Assembly: GCF_021730615.1 (NCBI RefSeq)
Contig: NZ_JAJLMN010000004.1
Span: forward strand, 94,442 to 158,441
Source: Lichenibacterium dinghuense
GTDB taxonomy: Bacteria; Pseudomonadota; Alphaproteobacteria; Rhizobiales; Beijerinckiaceae
Direction of reading: 5' to 3'
DNA length: 64,000 nucleotides
How positions within the stretch are numbered: position 1 is the stretch's first letter; each line of letters opens with the position of its first letter. Below are positions 10,077 through 19,349 of this stretch, piece by piece. Made by a program: the position numbers and the translations under genes. A model generated the notes under the pieces. The model worked only from the letters and a program-made list of their open reading frames with translations, had not been told where the DNA came from and did not search any database.

Positions 10077-13000
10077 CGATCGTGGAACGGTGATTCGCAT
10101 AATATAAATTATGGAACGCAAGGTTCGGCCCTTGCCGCAGAGGACGAGGCCCGCTTCCGGGTGCGGCTGTCCGGGCGTCCGCGAAGCATCGCCAAGCGGC
10201 GCTGGGCCAGTGTCAACGGGAAGGCCGCCCGTTTATGGCACGTCCGAGCCTTTGGGCCAAATCCGTGCGCCGATCCCCGATGCGGCCTCCGAGTTCAATG
10301 GTGACACCAAACCCGAGTGCTGGGGCAGGGGAGGACCCGATCCTCAGGTGTTCCCTCCCCCGTTGCCGCTCTCCCTTCACCAGCGTATGCGTGCGACGGA
10401 CACCGCCGGAAAAGGTGCAGGGTCGCTCCGGGCGGCCCGGAGAAGTCCACCCCCGTCGTGCGCGTCGCGGGCGGATCCTTGACGAATGAGAACTGTCACG
10501 AGGACGGCCCCACTCGCAAGTTGGGGAACGGGCGTTCGACCCACCACGTGCCGCCATGCGTCATCCATGCCGGCCAGAATGTATTCTGGAGCGCGGCCCA
10601 TGCCGTTCGGCTGCGCGCTGAACCCCCGCACTGGACTTGGCGGGTCGTGCGATGCACGAGGACCGCCCGGTCGAGGCGGCCGAACGAGTCTCTTGACGGC
10701 AACCGCCGTTGAACGCCCGTGGCGTCGATCGAGCAGACTGGCCGGTAGCCTGAGTGTGTTTCGCCGAGCGGGACGGGGCACGTCAGCTCGATACGCGGCC
10801 CCTCCCCTGACGTCGTCGGGCGGAAACGGGCACTGCACGCCGCCGAGAGCATCCTCGGCCACCACCTCGACATGAGTTAGGCCCTGCCCCCGCCGCGTCA
10901 TCGGGTCGTGTTCCGGACGGCACCAAGCACGTGCACGGTCGGGCATCGGTCGGCCGCGAGCCGCGCGGTGCGGGTAGTTCGTCGTCCCGACCGTCTCGGC
11001 CGGCTATCTCCTCCGCGCGCGATCCTGATCCACCTGACCCCAGCGGAACCCGTGATGCGCGCGATGGCGAGGAGGTGCTCATAGGGACGATGAACGAGCG
11101 TCGTCGCAGGTCCGCGGGAACCCAGCCCGTGCGTCGCGACTGCGGTGTCCGTCGAACCGGGGCGGGAAGAGGGGGAGTCGGATCTCGGCCCAGCACAGAG
11201 GTGAAGCGAACGCCGCGTACCGCATCGCTTGGTCCGACGTCCGCCCCCCGCAATCGCTTGGATTGCCCAGGGCGAACCAGGCCGTGAGCTCTGTCGGCGG
11301 TCGGTTGGCGAGCCGCGTGCCGGGCACCTCAACGGCGGTGGAGTGGGATCCGAACCCCGCACAACCGGCGCCCCGTCATGCTCTGCCCCATCCAGCCCAT
11401 GGGAACATTGATCCAGCGCTCCAGTGCCCGGGGTGTCGCTGGGTATCATCCGGCTCCTCCCGCGCGTCGCGGCACATCCATTCAAAGCGGAGGCGCGTCG
11501 CCGTGGATGCGATGGACGTCGAGCGTCGCGAGGCCTCGGTGTCGTGCAGGACGGCCCAGTCTAGTGGGAACCGGGAGACCGCTTGGCTTCCTCGCCCATA
11601 CATCTGCGATGCAGCCAGATCCGCCTCGGCGAAGTCCATCGCTCGCCCGCCGTCCGGAAGAGCGGGACCGTCGACCGGGAGTGTCTTTTCGATGCGCGAT
11701 CGCACTGCCCGCCGTGGAATGCTACGCCGGCCATCGGCCCGGCCCCGGGTCGACCTGCGTCGCGCATCCGGACGACCCCCGGGCTCGCTCCCCTCCCGCG
11801 CAGGCGTGCGTGGCGCAGCCTGCCCGCGAGGGTCCACGATCCCCTGCCCGCCTCAGACCGGACGTCGACATCGTCCGGCAGCATCGGCCGTGGGCGAGCC
11901 GCGTCGATCGCCTCGCAGTGGATCGGCGGGTCCGGGGCCGATGCGACGAGCTCTACGCGGTGATGAACACGAGCGTCCGTTGAGCGGGGATGCAGCCGGA
12001 GTGGTCCGTCCCCGTCCGGGGACATGGTCGTGTGGCTGGCGCCGTCGAGGCTTCGACGCATCGGGGGAGGGCCGCTGGCAGCCGGGCCCCAGCCTGCTGC
12101 CCTGGCTCAACGGTCGACGCGACACCCGCCGGCCGTCCATGCACCGATGCGAGGTCTTCAGTCGTCGGCGAGCGGCGTCGTTGGGCGGAAGCGCCTCCGG
12201 TGATCGTCGTCCGGAGGAGCTGGTGGAGGCTGGGCCGCATCGAGCACTGATGGCCCGAGGTTCGGAGGAGGCGCGCTTCGGCGCGCAGCTCGAACCGGCG
12301 GCAGGCAATCCGATGGCGTCTGTGCTGCCTCCTGGCCCCGTTAGCCGCGGCTAACAGCGAACCGTTCCAAATTGGAAGCTCAGGCGCCAGCGGGCCGTCG
12401 GACTATGACCCGAACGCCGACCTCAGCGAAGACGCCGAGATTCGACCAGCCTGCCCCGTCCGGCCGGTCCGGAGGCGGGCTGAGGAACCCGATCGCGCGA
12501 GGACCAGCGTGCCGCACGACGATCCCCTGCGCCGACCCACACGCATGACCCTGCGGGTGCAATGCGCCAGCGCCCGCCGCCGGGGCTCCACCGTCCCGGA
12601 GGCGTCGTCCCTCCCCGCTCTGAAGAGCGGATGAGGATCATACAGAGCCGAGAGCGCTCGACAGGTCGCGAGCCGACGGCCACGGTCCCGAAACGCGCGG
12701 TCCGGCCTCCCCCTCCATCCGAGAGCGGCAGGTGAACGACGTCGCTGGAGAATCGACCACGCCGCCAGCCTGGGATATTCCCCCTCCCGATGTGCGGAAC
12801 CGGAGGATGCGCAGCGGGTCGCCTTAGGCGTCGCGGGCCCGCACCAGCCCATCGATGACGCCCTACCCCGTCCATCGGTCGAGCATCAATTGCTGGCCTG
12901 ATTCGACGTCGGTGCCCCTCGTAGTCCCGTGCGCGAACGAGGCGCTCCCGAAGAGCGCCTCTCCGGAGCGCCGCGGCGGTGCGTGACCGATCAACTCTGC

Positions 13001-15212
13001 CCACGCCCGCGGGCGGCTGATCGTAGGACTGAGCCGTGGCATCGCCCATCGGGTGCTGCGAGCGAGCCTACGGAGGCATCCCCGTAATCGGTGCAGCGAG
13101 GGGTGGAGCCTGTCCGAGGACTGCAGCAGCGCCACGAGACCGTCCCGAGCGTTCATGAGACGGTGTCGAAGAAGCGGACCGTCGCGCACGTCGACGCCGC
13201 GACGTGGTGCGACGCCACGCGAGAGCAGCGTTGGCCCTGTCTACCCCCTGCCCTGCCCGATGGCCGTCCGTCGACCAAGCTACCAGGCGCGTAGGAAAAG
13301 CCGTGAGCGGCTGGGGCCGTCATGGACCGCTCCGGGGTGAAACTCCGATCGACCCGTCGCGGCCGATCGTGAATGGAAGGACGAGTTTGGTAGGTGGAGG
13401 ATAACTCGATCGTGACGTGCGCGCGTCGAACCGCATCCAGGGCGACGTACCCGGGGATCCTCGCGCGACCGCCACGGAGCCATGCACCCTCGGACGGCAT
13501 CCGGGTGCCTAGCCTGGTTCCTCCAGGACCCGCCGCGCGCGGTCGCGCCGAGGGGGGAGGGGGAACACCCGCGGGCCTCGGCGCATCGGATGCGCACCGA
13601 CCGGAGTGGTCCCTGCCCCGCTCGATGTACGATCCGGAGGGATGGCGAGCGCCCGAGCGCATGGGACCGGCTCCGGTCACAATGTTGACCCGTGTCGCCC
13701 GCCGTGCTGGCGGAGTCGCTGTGCCGGGTCGCCGCGATGCCCTCCGCAGGGCCGATCCCGGGTCAGCGGTCCGCTTCCGTCGGGTGACGGATGCCGGACC
13801 AAGTCGATCGTCGCACGCCGAGCGTCCACGGTCACGGCGTCGCACGGATCTATGCCTTTGCGCGCGTACCGTGTGCGGCGACGGTACGGAAAGCGTTCGC
13901 GTGCCGCCGCCGTGTCGTCGCGCCGACGCCGCTTGACCGATCCCGTCCTTTCCGATGGCGCGAAGCCACGGCGTCCGGCACTCGATCCCAATGCGTGCGC
14001 ACGCAGATTCCACCTAACGGCTCGGGCGCACCATCGATCGAGCGCTCGAGCGAGTGGGGTCGATGAACGCTCGGGGCGGACCGCGAAATCTCGGCGACGA
14101 CATGAGTGAGAGATGCCCCCCGTGCCTGTGAAATTACCCGCGTGGTGCACCGCCCGAGCCGGGGTCCCGCCCCGCGCTGTCCCTGCACCGCCGATCTGAC
14201 GGTTTCCACCGACGGCTTCGGTCTGGCGTCGGCCGTTGTCCGACCGATGGGCCAGGCATCTCAGCGCCAGGGTGGTCGCTCCGCCACCCATGAGCGTGCC
14301 CGCCTCTTCCCTTCGCCCTGGCTACGGCGCTTGTGGGGTCATCCCCGCTATGATGACGACCGGATCCCTGAAGGCCCGGGCTTAGCGGTAACTCGTCGCA
14401 CCCGGGCCAGATGTGGCATACGCCATTCGTGGGCCTGTTCGCGATGCGCGATAGAGCGAGGCACTCGGGCAACGCGCGGCGGAGCCGGGTGCCGATCGGC
14501 GGCATCGTCCGCACGCCAATCCCGACCATCAGCATACATTCATCTGGTCCTACGGAATTCGTCGCGGAGGCCCCGCTCCACACTGCGCGCCGACACAGGC
14601 CGGGGTCGTACGCGTTCCGGCCGGATCGGTAGTCGCCCTGGCCGGATCCGGCCCAATCGGCGCCCGTCCGAGGCGATCGTTGGTGGACGATGCGCTCCGT
14701 CCGTTCATCCCACGGCGGGAGCGGCGAGGTCCCAACGGCGATCCATCGCGCGCACCCCGTCCGGGTGTTTTGGACGGATGCCGCCCTCGCCGCGCAGTCT
14801 CGACCCGAGCGCGTTCGGGTTCGAGGTGCTCGGGGCAACGTCTGGGACGTTGTGGCGACGCTCGAAACGATTCGCAGCATCGACCCATCAGTCCGCGCCC
14901 TGGGCACGTTCCAGACCCACTTATCAACAGTTTCGAATCGGCTCGTGAGCTCGACACCGCGTCCGCATCGACCACCGCCTGACCTCGAACCTCAGCCTCG
15001 GCTCGGGTCCGGCACGCGCCACGGGACCTTCCGCGGTCGGCGCAGAGGCGTCGCTCGAAGTCGCCCGTCGAGCGAGTAAAGCACTGTATCTTCGTGCAAA
15101 TGAGCTGTGGCGATAAATCGGGCGATGATTCCGTGACGTGCGTCGGAACCGTCCCGCCACATTGCGGGCATGTCCGTTCCCGCAGTCGTCGAGCGATCCG
15201 GGTCGACCCGGC
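10077..15212. other. 5.1-kb ORF-poor region containing a parS site
   Basis: I read both strands of this stretch and found no protein I can support. The open frames present overlap each other on both strands, are rich in Arg/Pro/Ser/Gly, and show no recognisable motif, conserved start or ribosome site. Such frames arise by chance in GC-rich DNA. The only specific landmark is the parS-like palindrome at 12340-12355. The region lies directly upstream of repABC, so it may be a replicon-maintenance zone (partition-complex loading, replication control) or decayed DNA. A structural RNA cannot be excluded. Confidence 0.55.
12340..12355. promoter_or_regulatory. parS site (RepB-binding palindrome), distal copy
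   Basis: A perfect 16-bp palindrome, GTTAGCCGCGGCTAAC. It fits the repABC-family parS pattern GTTNNCNGCNGNNAAC at every fixed position, and the same 16 bp occurs just upstream of repA at 15213. RepB (16571-17590) should bind it. Site identity is inferred from pattern and context. Confidence 0.8.
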
Positions 15213-15228
15213 GTTAGCCGCGGCTAAC
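15213..15228. promoter_or_regulatory. parS site (RepB-binding palindrome), repA-proximal copy
   Basis: Second identical copy of GTTAGCCGCGGCTAAC, 120-135 bp before the repA start. In repABC plasmids parS sites upstream of repA can both nucleate the partition complex and affect autoregulation of the operon by RepA/RepB. Confidence 0.82.
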
Positions 15229-15347
15229 CACGCCGTCCGGCTCACCAAACCGGCCGACTTGCCACGGCCCGGGGATAGCAACTATGGTTTGCCATCGCTG
15301 GATCGTCGATTCCTCGGCTGCCAGCGATGCTATTGGTGGAAGAGGGG

Positions 15348-16571
15348 ATGAGCGTGGCCCAGGCGCGGATGGGGGGCGAGACGGCGGACGCGGCAGCCTC
15401 CGCGCTGAAGGACCTCGTGCAGAGGCACGGCGAAGCGCTGTCAATCGAACTGCAGGCGCACCAGAGGAAGACGTTCGCACCGGAGTCCGAGAAGACGATA
15501 CGCCCCTTCGCGCCCGCCGAGGCGGCGCGACTGCTCGGCATCCACGAATCCTACCTGCGGCAGGTCGCGGCCGGCGACAAGGCCGGCGCTTCGGCCCAGA
15601 AGGGGGCGCGGCGGAGCTACAGCGTCCAGGACATCAGCGACCTCCGCCACGCCCTCGACCAGGGCGCGCGGGGCAACCGGCGCTACCTGCCGCACCGCGG
15701 CGGCGACGAGCACCTGCAGGTCGTCACCGTGATGAACTTCAAGGGCGGCAGCGGCAAGACGACCACCGCCGCCCACCTGTCGCAGCACCTCGCGCTCCAT
15801 GGCTACCGGGTGCTCGCCATCGACCTCGATCCGCAGGCGAGCCTGTCGGCCCTGTTCGGGCATCAACCGGAGACCATGGTCGGGCCGAACGAGACGCTCT
15901 ACGGGGCGATCAGGTACGACGAGGCGAGGCGGCCCATCGCCGAGATCGTCCGGGGGACGTACATCCCCGAGCTGCACCTGATCCCCGCCAACCTCGAGCT
16001 GATGGAGTTCGAGCACGACACCCCGAAGGCCCTCATGGGCCGGCGGGAGGGCGACACGCTGTTCTTCGCGCGCATCGGGCAGGCGATCGCCCAGGCGCAG
16101 AACCTCTACGACGTTGTGGTCATCGACTGCCCGCCACAGCTCGGCTACCTAACCCTCTCGGCCCTGACCGCCGCGACGGCCGTGCTCATCACCGTCCACC
16201 CGCAGATGCTCGACGTGATGTCGATGTCGCAATTCCTGCAGATGACCGGTGACCTCCTCGACGAGGTGTCGCGGCACGGGGCTTCGACGTCCTATGATTG
16301 GATGAGGTACCTCGTCACCCGCTTCGAGCCGGGCGACGGACCGCAGAACCAGATGGTCGCGTTCCTGCGATCGATCTTCGGCGAGCACGTCCTCATCCAC
16401 CCGATGCTGAAGAGCACCGCGATCTCCGACGCCGGCCTCACGAACCAGACGATCTTCGAGGTCGAGCGTCAACAATTCACGCGGGCCACCTACGATCGCG
16501 CGCTCGAGTCGGTCACGAACGTGAGCGCCGAGATCGAGGGGCAGATCCGCAAGGCCTGGGGGAGGGCGTGA
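15348..16571 (+). CDS. repA: Plasmid partition ATPase RepA (ParA family)
   Basis: A 407-aa ParA-type ATPase of a repABC cassette. It moves plasmid copies apart with RepB on parS, and represses its own operon. The N-terminal helix-turn-helix region (~residues 45-110: FAPAEAARLLGIHESYLRQVAAG) is followed by the deviant Walker A KGGSGKTTT (from residue ~132), then AIDLDPQASLS and the Walker B-like VVVIDCPPQLGYLTLSAL. The start is uncertain: an ATG at 15327 is in frame, but MSVAQARMGG at 15348 fits homologues better and follows GGAAGAGGGG; a GTG at 15354 is also possible. The stop overlaps the repB start by one base, so RepA and RepB are translationally coupled. Confidence 0.93.
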   Translation: MSVAQARMGGETADAAASALKDLVQRHGEALSIELQAHQRKTFAPESEKTIRPFAPAEAARLLGIHESYLRQVAAGDKAGASAQKGARRSYSVQDISDLRHALDQGARGNRRYLPHRGGDEHLQVVTVMNFKGGSGKTTTAAHLSQHLALHGYRVLAIDLDPQASLSALFGHQPETMVGPNETLYGAIRYDEARRPIAEIVRGTYIPELHLIPANLELMEFEHDTPKALMGRREGDTLFFARIGQAIAQAQNLYDVVVIDCPPQLGYLTLSALTAATAVLITVHPQMLDVMSMSQFLQMTGDLLDEVSRHGASTSYDWMRYLVTRFEPGDGPQNQMVAFLRSIFGEHVLIHPMLKSTAISDAGLTNQTIFEVERQQFTRATYDRALESVTNVSAEIEGQIRKAWGRA

Positions 16572-17590
16572 TGAGCCGCAAGGCGTTGTTCGTTGGGCGC
16601 GCGGCGCCCGACCCCGCCGTCCAGGCCGAGCCCACGGGAGCTCAGGCCCTGAACCGCCAGCGCGCGCGCCCGATCCTGGGCGCACCGGGTCTCATCCCGG
16701 ACGCCGAGGCCCGGCCTGTGGGCGCGATCGGCCAGTCGCTCGGCGAGTTCAGCGAGCGCGCGCGGCGCGCCGAGGAGGTCGAGCGCCGCCTGACCGAGGG
16801 GCAGGTCATCGTTGAGCTCGACACCGACCTCGTCGATCCCTCGTTCGTCTCCGACCGCATGCCGGTCTCCGAGCAGGCCCTGTCCAGCCTGACCGAGATG
16901 ATCCGCGACCACGGGCAACTCAACCCCATCCTCGTGCGTCCGAGCCCGGACGACGGCGGCCGGTACCAGGTCGCTTTTGGGCACCGCCGCCTGCGCGCCG
17001 TGAAGGCCCTTGGCCGGGGCGTCCGGGCGGTCGTCCGCAAGCTGACCGACGAGGAACTCGTCATCGCGCAGGGGCAGGAGAACCACGAGCGCGAGGACCT
17101 GTCCTACGTGGAGAAGGCGCTGTTCGCGCATAGGCTGGAGGGGCGCGGCTTCCCCAGAGCCACAATCATGGCCGCGATGTCGATCTACAAGAGCGACCTT
17201 TCGAACATGCTGTCTGTCGCGACAAAGATTCCCGAGCCGGTGATCTCCGCCATCGGCCCGGCCCCCGGGATGGGACGGCGGGGCTGGATCGAGCTCGCTG
17301 GCCTCTTCGAGCGGCACCGCGGGGACGTCGAGGCGGCGATCGCGTCCCCATCTTTCGGGGGGCTCGACAGCAACGCTCGCTTCAAAGCCGTGATCGGCGC
17401 CACCCGGACGAGGCCCGCGAAGGCCGCGGCCGAGACGTGGTCGACGGCGGGCGGGCGCTCGCTGGCCAAGGTCGTGAGGAACGAGGACCGGATCACGCTG
17501 ACGATCGACCGGCGCAGGTCGCCGGAGTTCGCTGAGCGCGTCCTCGCGCGGTTGCGCGACCTCGTCCAGGAATTCGAAGCCGCCCCGTAA
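16571..17590 (+). CDS. repB: Plasmid partition protein RepB (ParB family)
   Basis: A 339-aa ParB-like DNA-binding protein of the repABC cassette. It binds parS (12340 and 15213) and works with RepA. The start MSRKALFVG is characteristic of RepB. The ParB N-terminal domain covers ~70-170, with the clear signatures HGQLNPILVRP, FGHRRLRA and the GQENHEREDLSYVEKALFA box. A helix-turn-helix follows (RATIMAAMSIYKSDLSNMLSVA). The C-terminal part (DRITLTIDRRRSPEFAERV) is the likely dimerisation region. The ATG overlaps the repA stop (TGATG). Intact and of normal length. Confidence 0.94.
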   Translation: MSRKALFVGRAAPDPAVQAEPTGAQALNRQRARPILGAPGLIPDAEARPVGAIGQSLGEFSERARRAEEVERRLTEGQVIVELDTDLVDPSFVSDRMPVSEQALSSLTEMIRDHGQLNPILVRPSPDDGGRYQVAFGHRRLRAVKALGRGVRAVVRKLTDEELVIAQGQENHEREDLSYVEKALFAHRLEGRGFPRATIMAAMSIYKSDLSNMLSVATKIPEPVISAIGPAPGMGRRGWIELAGLFERHRGDVEAAIASPSFGGLDSNARFKAVIGATRTRPAKAAAETWSTAGGRSLAKVVRNEDRITLTIDRRRSPEFAERVLARLRDLVQEFEAAP

Positions 17591-17640
17591 GGGATGGCCG
17601 CGATGGCGTGAGTACCCCACTAACCAGGAGCAACAGCGGC

Positions 17641-17681
17641 AAAAGAAAAAAGGCCCCCGAAGCGTCTCCGCCCCGGAAGCC
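17641..17681 (-). terminator. Intrinsic terminator of the ctRNA
   Basis: Minus-strand stem GGCTTCCGGGGC / GCTTCGGGGGCC with loop GGAGAC (17652-17681), followed by a T-rich tail. All 12 pairs form in RNA, four as G-U wobbles. On the plus strand the same positions become A-C mismatches, so the hairpin is strongly strand-specific. Confidence 0.82.
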
Positions 17682-17698
17682 CTCTCTTGTGTTTGGCG
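17641..17698 (-). ncRNA. Antisense ctRNA (incompatibility RNA) of repABC
   Basis: The repB-repC gap of repABC plasmids encodes a small antisense RNA that limits RepC synthesis and sets copy number and incompatibility. Here the minus strand carries a promoter (TTGACT, 17 bp, GATTCT at 17705-17733), a predicted start near 17695-17698, and a strong intrinsic terminator ending in TTTTTTCTTTT at about 17641. The predicted transcript is about 55-60 nt, matching the size known for this class. Exact ends are inferred. Confidence 0.82.
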
Positions 17699-17704
17699 AC
17701 TGAG

Positions 17705-17733
17705 AGAATCACACTTCCGCACATCGCAGTCAA
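17705..17733 (-). promoter_or_regulatory. Promoter of the ctRNA
   Basis: On the minus strand, -35 TTGACT (complement of 17728-17733) and -10 GATTCT (complement of 17705-17710) are separated by exactly 17 bp. Strong constitutive promoters are expected for ctRNAs. Confidence 0.7.
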
Positions 17734-17788
17734 GGTGCGACGCCGTTTCGGCGACTGGATTTCTTTGCCCTCGCGAAAGGCAAGGATC

Positions 17789-18997
17789 ATGGGACACATA
17801 ACGACGCCCTTCGGGCGGCGAACGCTGTCGCTCGGCATGGCGGCGGCGCAGGTCGCCGTGCGCGATCTCGAGGGCAAGGTCGCCCACAAATGGAAGGTCT
17901 TCCGCTCGATCACGGAGTGCAAGGAACTGGTCGGCGTCTCGGACAGGGCCCTGGTGGTGCTGAATGCGCTGCTGACTTGCCTGCCGGAGACCGCGCTGGC
18001 GGCCGGCGACCTCGTCGTCTTTCCCTCCAACAAGGCGCTCTCGCTGCGGTCCCACGGCATGGCCGAGACCACCCTTCGGCGACACCTCGCGTCCCTGGTG
18101 GACGCCGGCCTCCTGATCCGGAGGGACAGCCCGAACGGCAAGAGGTACGCTCACCGGGGGGAGGGGGGCATCGAGCTCGCCTACGGCTTCGACCTGTCGC
18201 CGCTGCTCGCGAGGGCCGAGGAGTTCTCCCGCTTGGCCGCGGAGGTCGAAGCGGCCAAGCGCAGCGCGGCGATGGCGCGCGAGCGCGTGACCATCTATCG
18301 CCGGGACATCGGCAAGATGATCGAGGCCGGCGCGGCTGCCGGGGCAGATTGGCGGCCCTACCGGGAGGCGTTTGCCGGTCTTTGCCAACGTCTTCCCCGC
18401 AAGGTCACCGTGGAAAGTGTCGCCCCTTTGGTTGACTCCCTGCACGCTTTGGCGATGGAGGTCAGCAGCGCCTTGGAGTGCCTCGTCTCGAATCAGAAAC
18501 TAGGCGGCAATGCGACCCAGGACGGCGCGCAGATCGAGAATTCAAATACAGATCCCATTACTGAACTTGAACCTGCCTATCAAAAGGAGCAGGGAGGAGG
18601 GACGGCGCCAAGACGGCTCCCCCTGGAGCTGGTATTGCGGGCGTGCCCTGACATAGCGATGTACGGGCGGGAAGGGGTGGGCGACTGGAGGGACCTGCTC
18701 ACCGCCGCGGGCCTTGTGCGCGGTATGCTTGGCATCAGCCCTTCTGCCTGGCAGGCGGCGCGGGAGACGATGGGCGACGAGGTCGCGTCCGTCGCGGTGG
18801 CGGCCATTCTGCAGCGGACCGACGCGATCCGGAGCCCGGGCGGTTACCTCCGCGCCTTGACCGAGAAGAGCAGGGCGGGGACGTTCTCGGCTTGGCCCGT
18901 GCTCCTCGCGCTCGTCAGGAGTGGTGGTCCGACCGAGGCGGGATCGACGGCGCTCGTCCCGGTGGCCCGACCCGGGCCGCGTGCGCTGAGGCAATAG
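17789..18997 (+). CDS. repC: Replication initiator RepC
   Basis: A 402-aa RepC initiator, the replication protein of repABC replicons, which acts on an origin inside its own gene. It starts MGHITTPFGRRTLS, as is typical. The N-terminal winged-helix DNA-binding region includes GVSDRALVVLNALL and GMAETTLRRHLASLVDAGLLIRRDSPNGKRY, split here over residues ~60-130. The C-terminal domain follows a variable, AT-richer linker (codons ~235-270). The ATG at 17789 is chosen because upstream in-frame codons lie in the ctRNA region. Expression should be restrained by the antisense RNA just upstream. Intact. Confidence 0.94.
   Translation: MGHITTPFGRRTLSLGMAAAQVAVRDLEGKVAHKWKVFRSITECKELVGVSDRALVVLNALLTCLPETALAAGDLVVFPSNKALSLRSHGMAETTLRRHLASLVDAGLLIRRDSPNGKRYAHRGEGGIELAYGFDLSPLLARAEEFSRLAAEVEAAKRSAAMARERVTIYRRDIGKMIEAGAAAGADWRPYREAFAGLCQRLPRKVTVESVAPLVDSLHALAMEVSSALECLVSNQKLGGNATQDGAQIENSNTDPITELEPAYQKEQGGGTAPRRLPLELVLRACPDIAMYGREGVGDWRDLLTAAGLVRGMLGISPSAWQAARETMGDEVASVAVAAILQRTDAIRSPGGYLRALTEKSRAGTFSAWPVLLALVRSGGPTEAGSTALVPVARPGPRALRQ
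18525..18590. other. AT-rich patch in repC, candidate replication origin
   Basis: Inside repC, the stretch around AATTCAAATACAGATCCC to CTATCAAAAGGAG is clearly richer in A/T than the surrounding gene. In repABC plasmids studied so far the origin lies within repC at a comparable AT-rich position. This is inference from position and composition only. Confidence 0.45.
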
Positions 18998-19020
18998 CGG
19001 GGGGCGCACCGGACGCGGTT

Positions 19021-19037
19021 CGGGGCGAGACGCCCCG
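19021..19037 (+). terminator. Possible hairpin after repC
   Basis: CGGGGCG-AGA-CGCCCCG forms a perfect 7-bp GC stem with a 3-nt loop 24 nt after the repC stop. There is no T-run behind it, so intrinsic termination is uncertain. Confidence 0.3.
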
Positions 19038-19349
19038 TCGATCCCCCGTGCACGCCCGCGCTCTTTCGCGGCCCGTCGCTCGACCTCGTCCCTGAGCAGG
19101 CGGCTTCGCGGGTGCGCGTGCCATCGCGAGGGGCCTTCGACATGCGTCCGTGTGCGTCGTCGCGCTGGCCGGGACCGCGCCCGTCCCGACCGGAACCTTG
19201 CGACTGTGGAGGGAAAGGGCGGTGCGCCGCTTGTGATTAGGCGTGGAATTTTGACCCCCATGTGAGGGGGATCGGCGTCCAACTTTGACCCCCTCGAGTG
19301 CAATTCGAGCAAGCTGCACGTCCTTGTTGCGGGACGGGCGGTGGGGGGG

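Noticed and set aside
11300..11400. tRNA-like segment on the minus strand (GGTTCGGATCCCAC and GGGGCAGAGCA)
   Set aside because: The T-arm- and D-arm-like pieces are there, but I could not form a 7-bp acceptor stem or a proper anticodon arm; more likely chance in GC-rich DNA.
10111..15080. Many long overlapping open frames (for example 11263-12354 and 13153-14013)
   Set aside because: High-GC chance frames: Arg/Pro-rich, no motifs, present at once on both strands.
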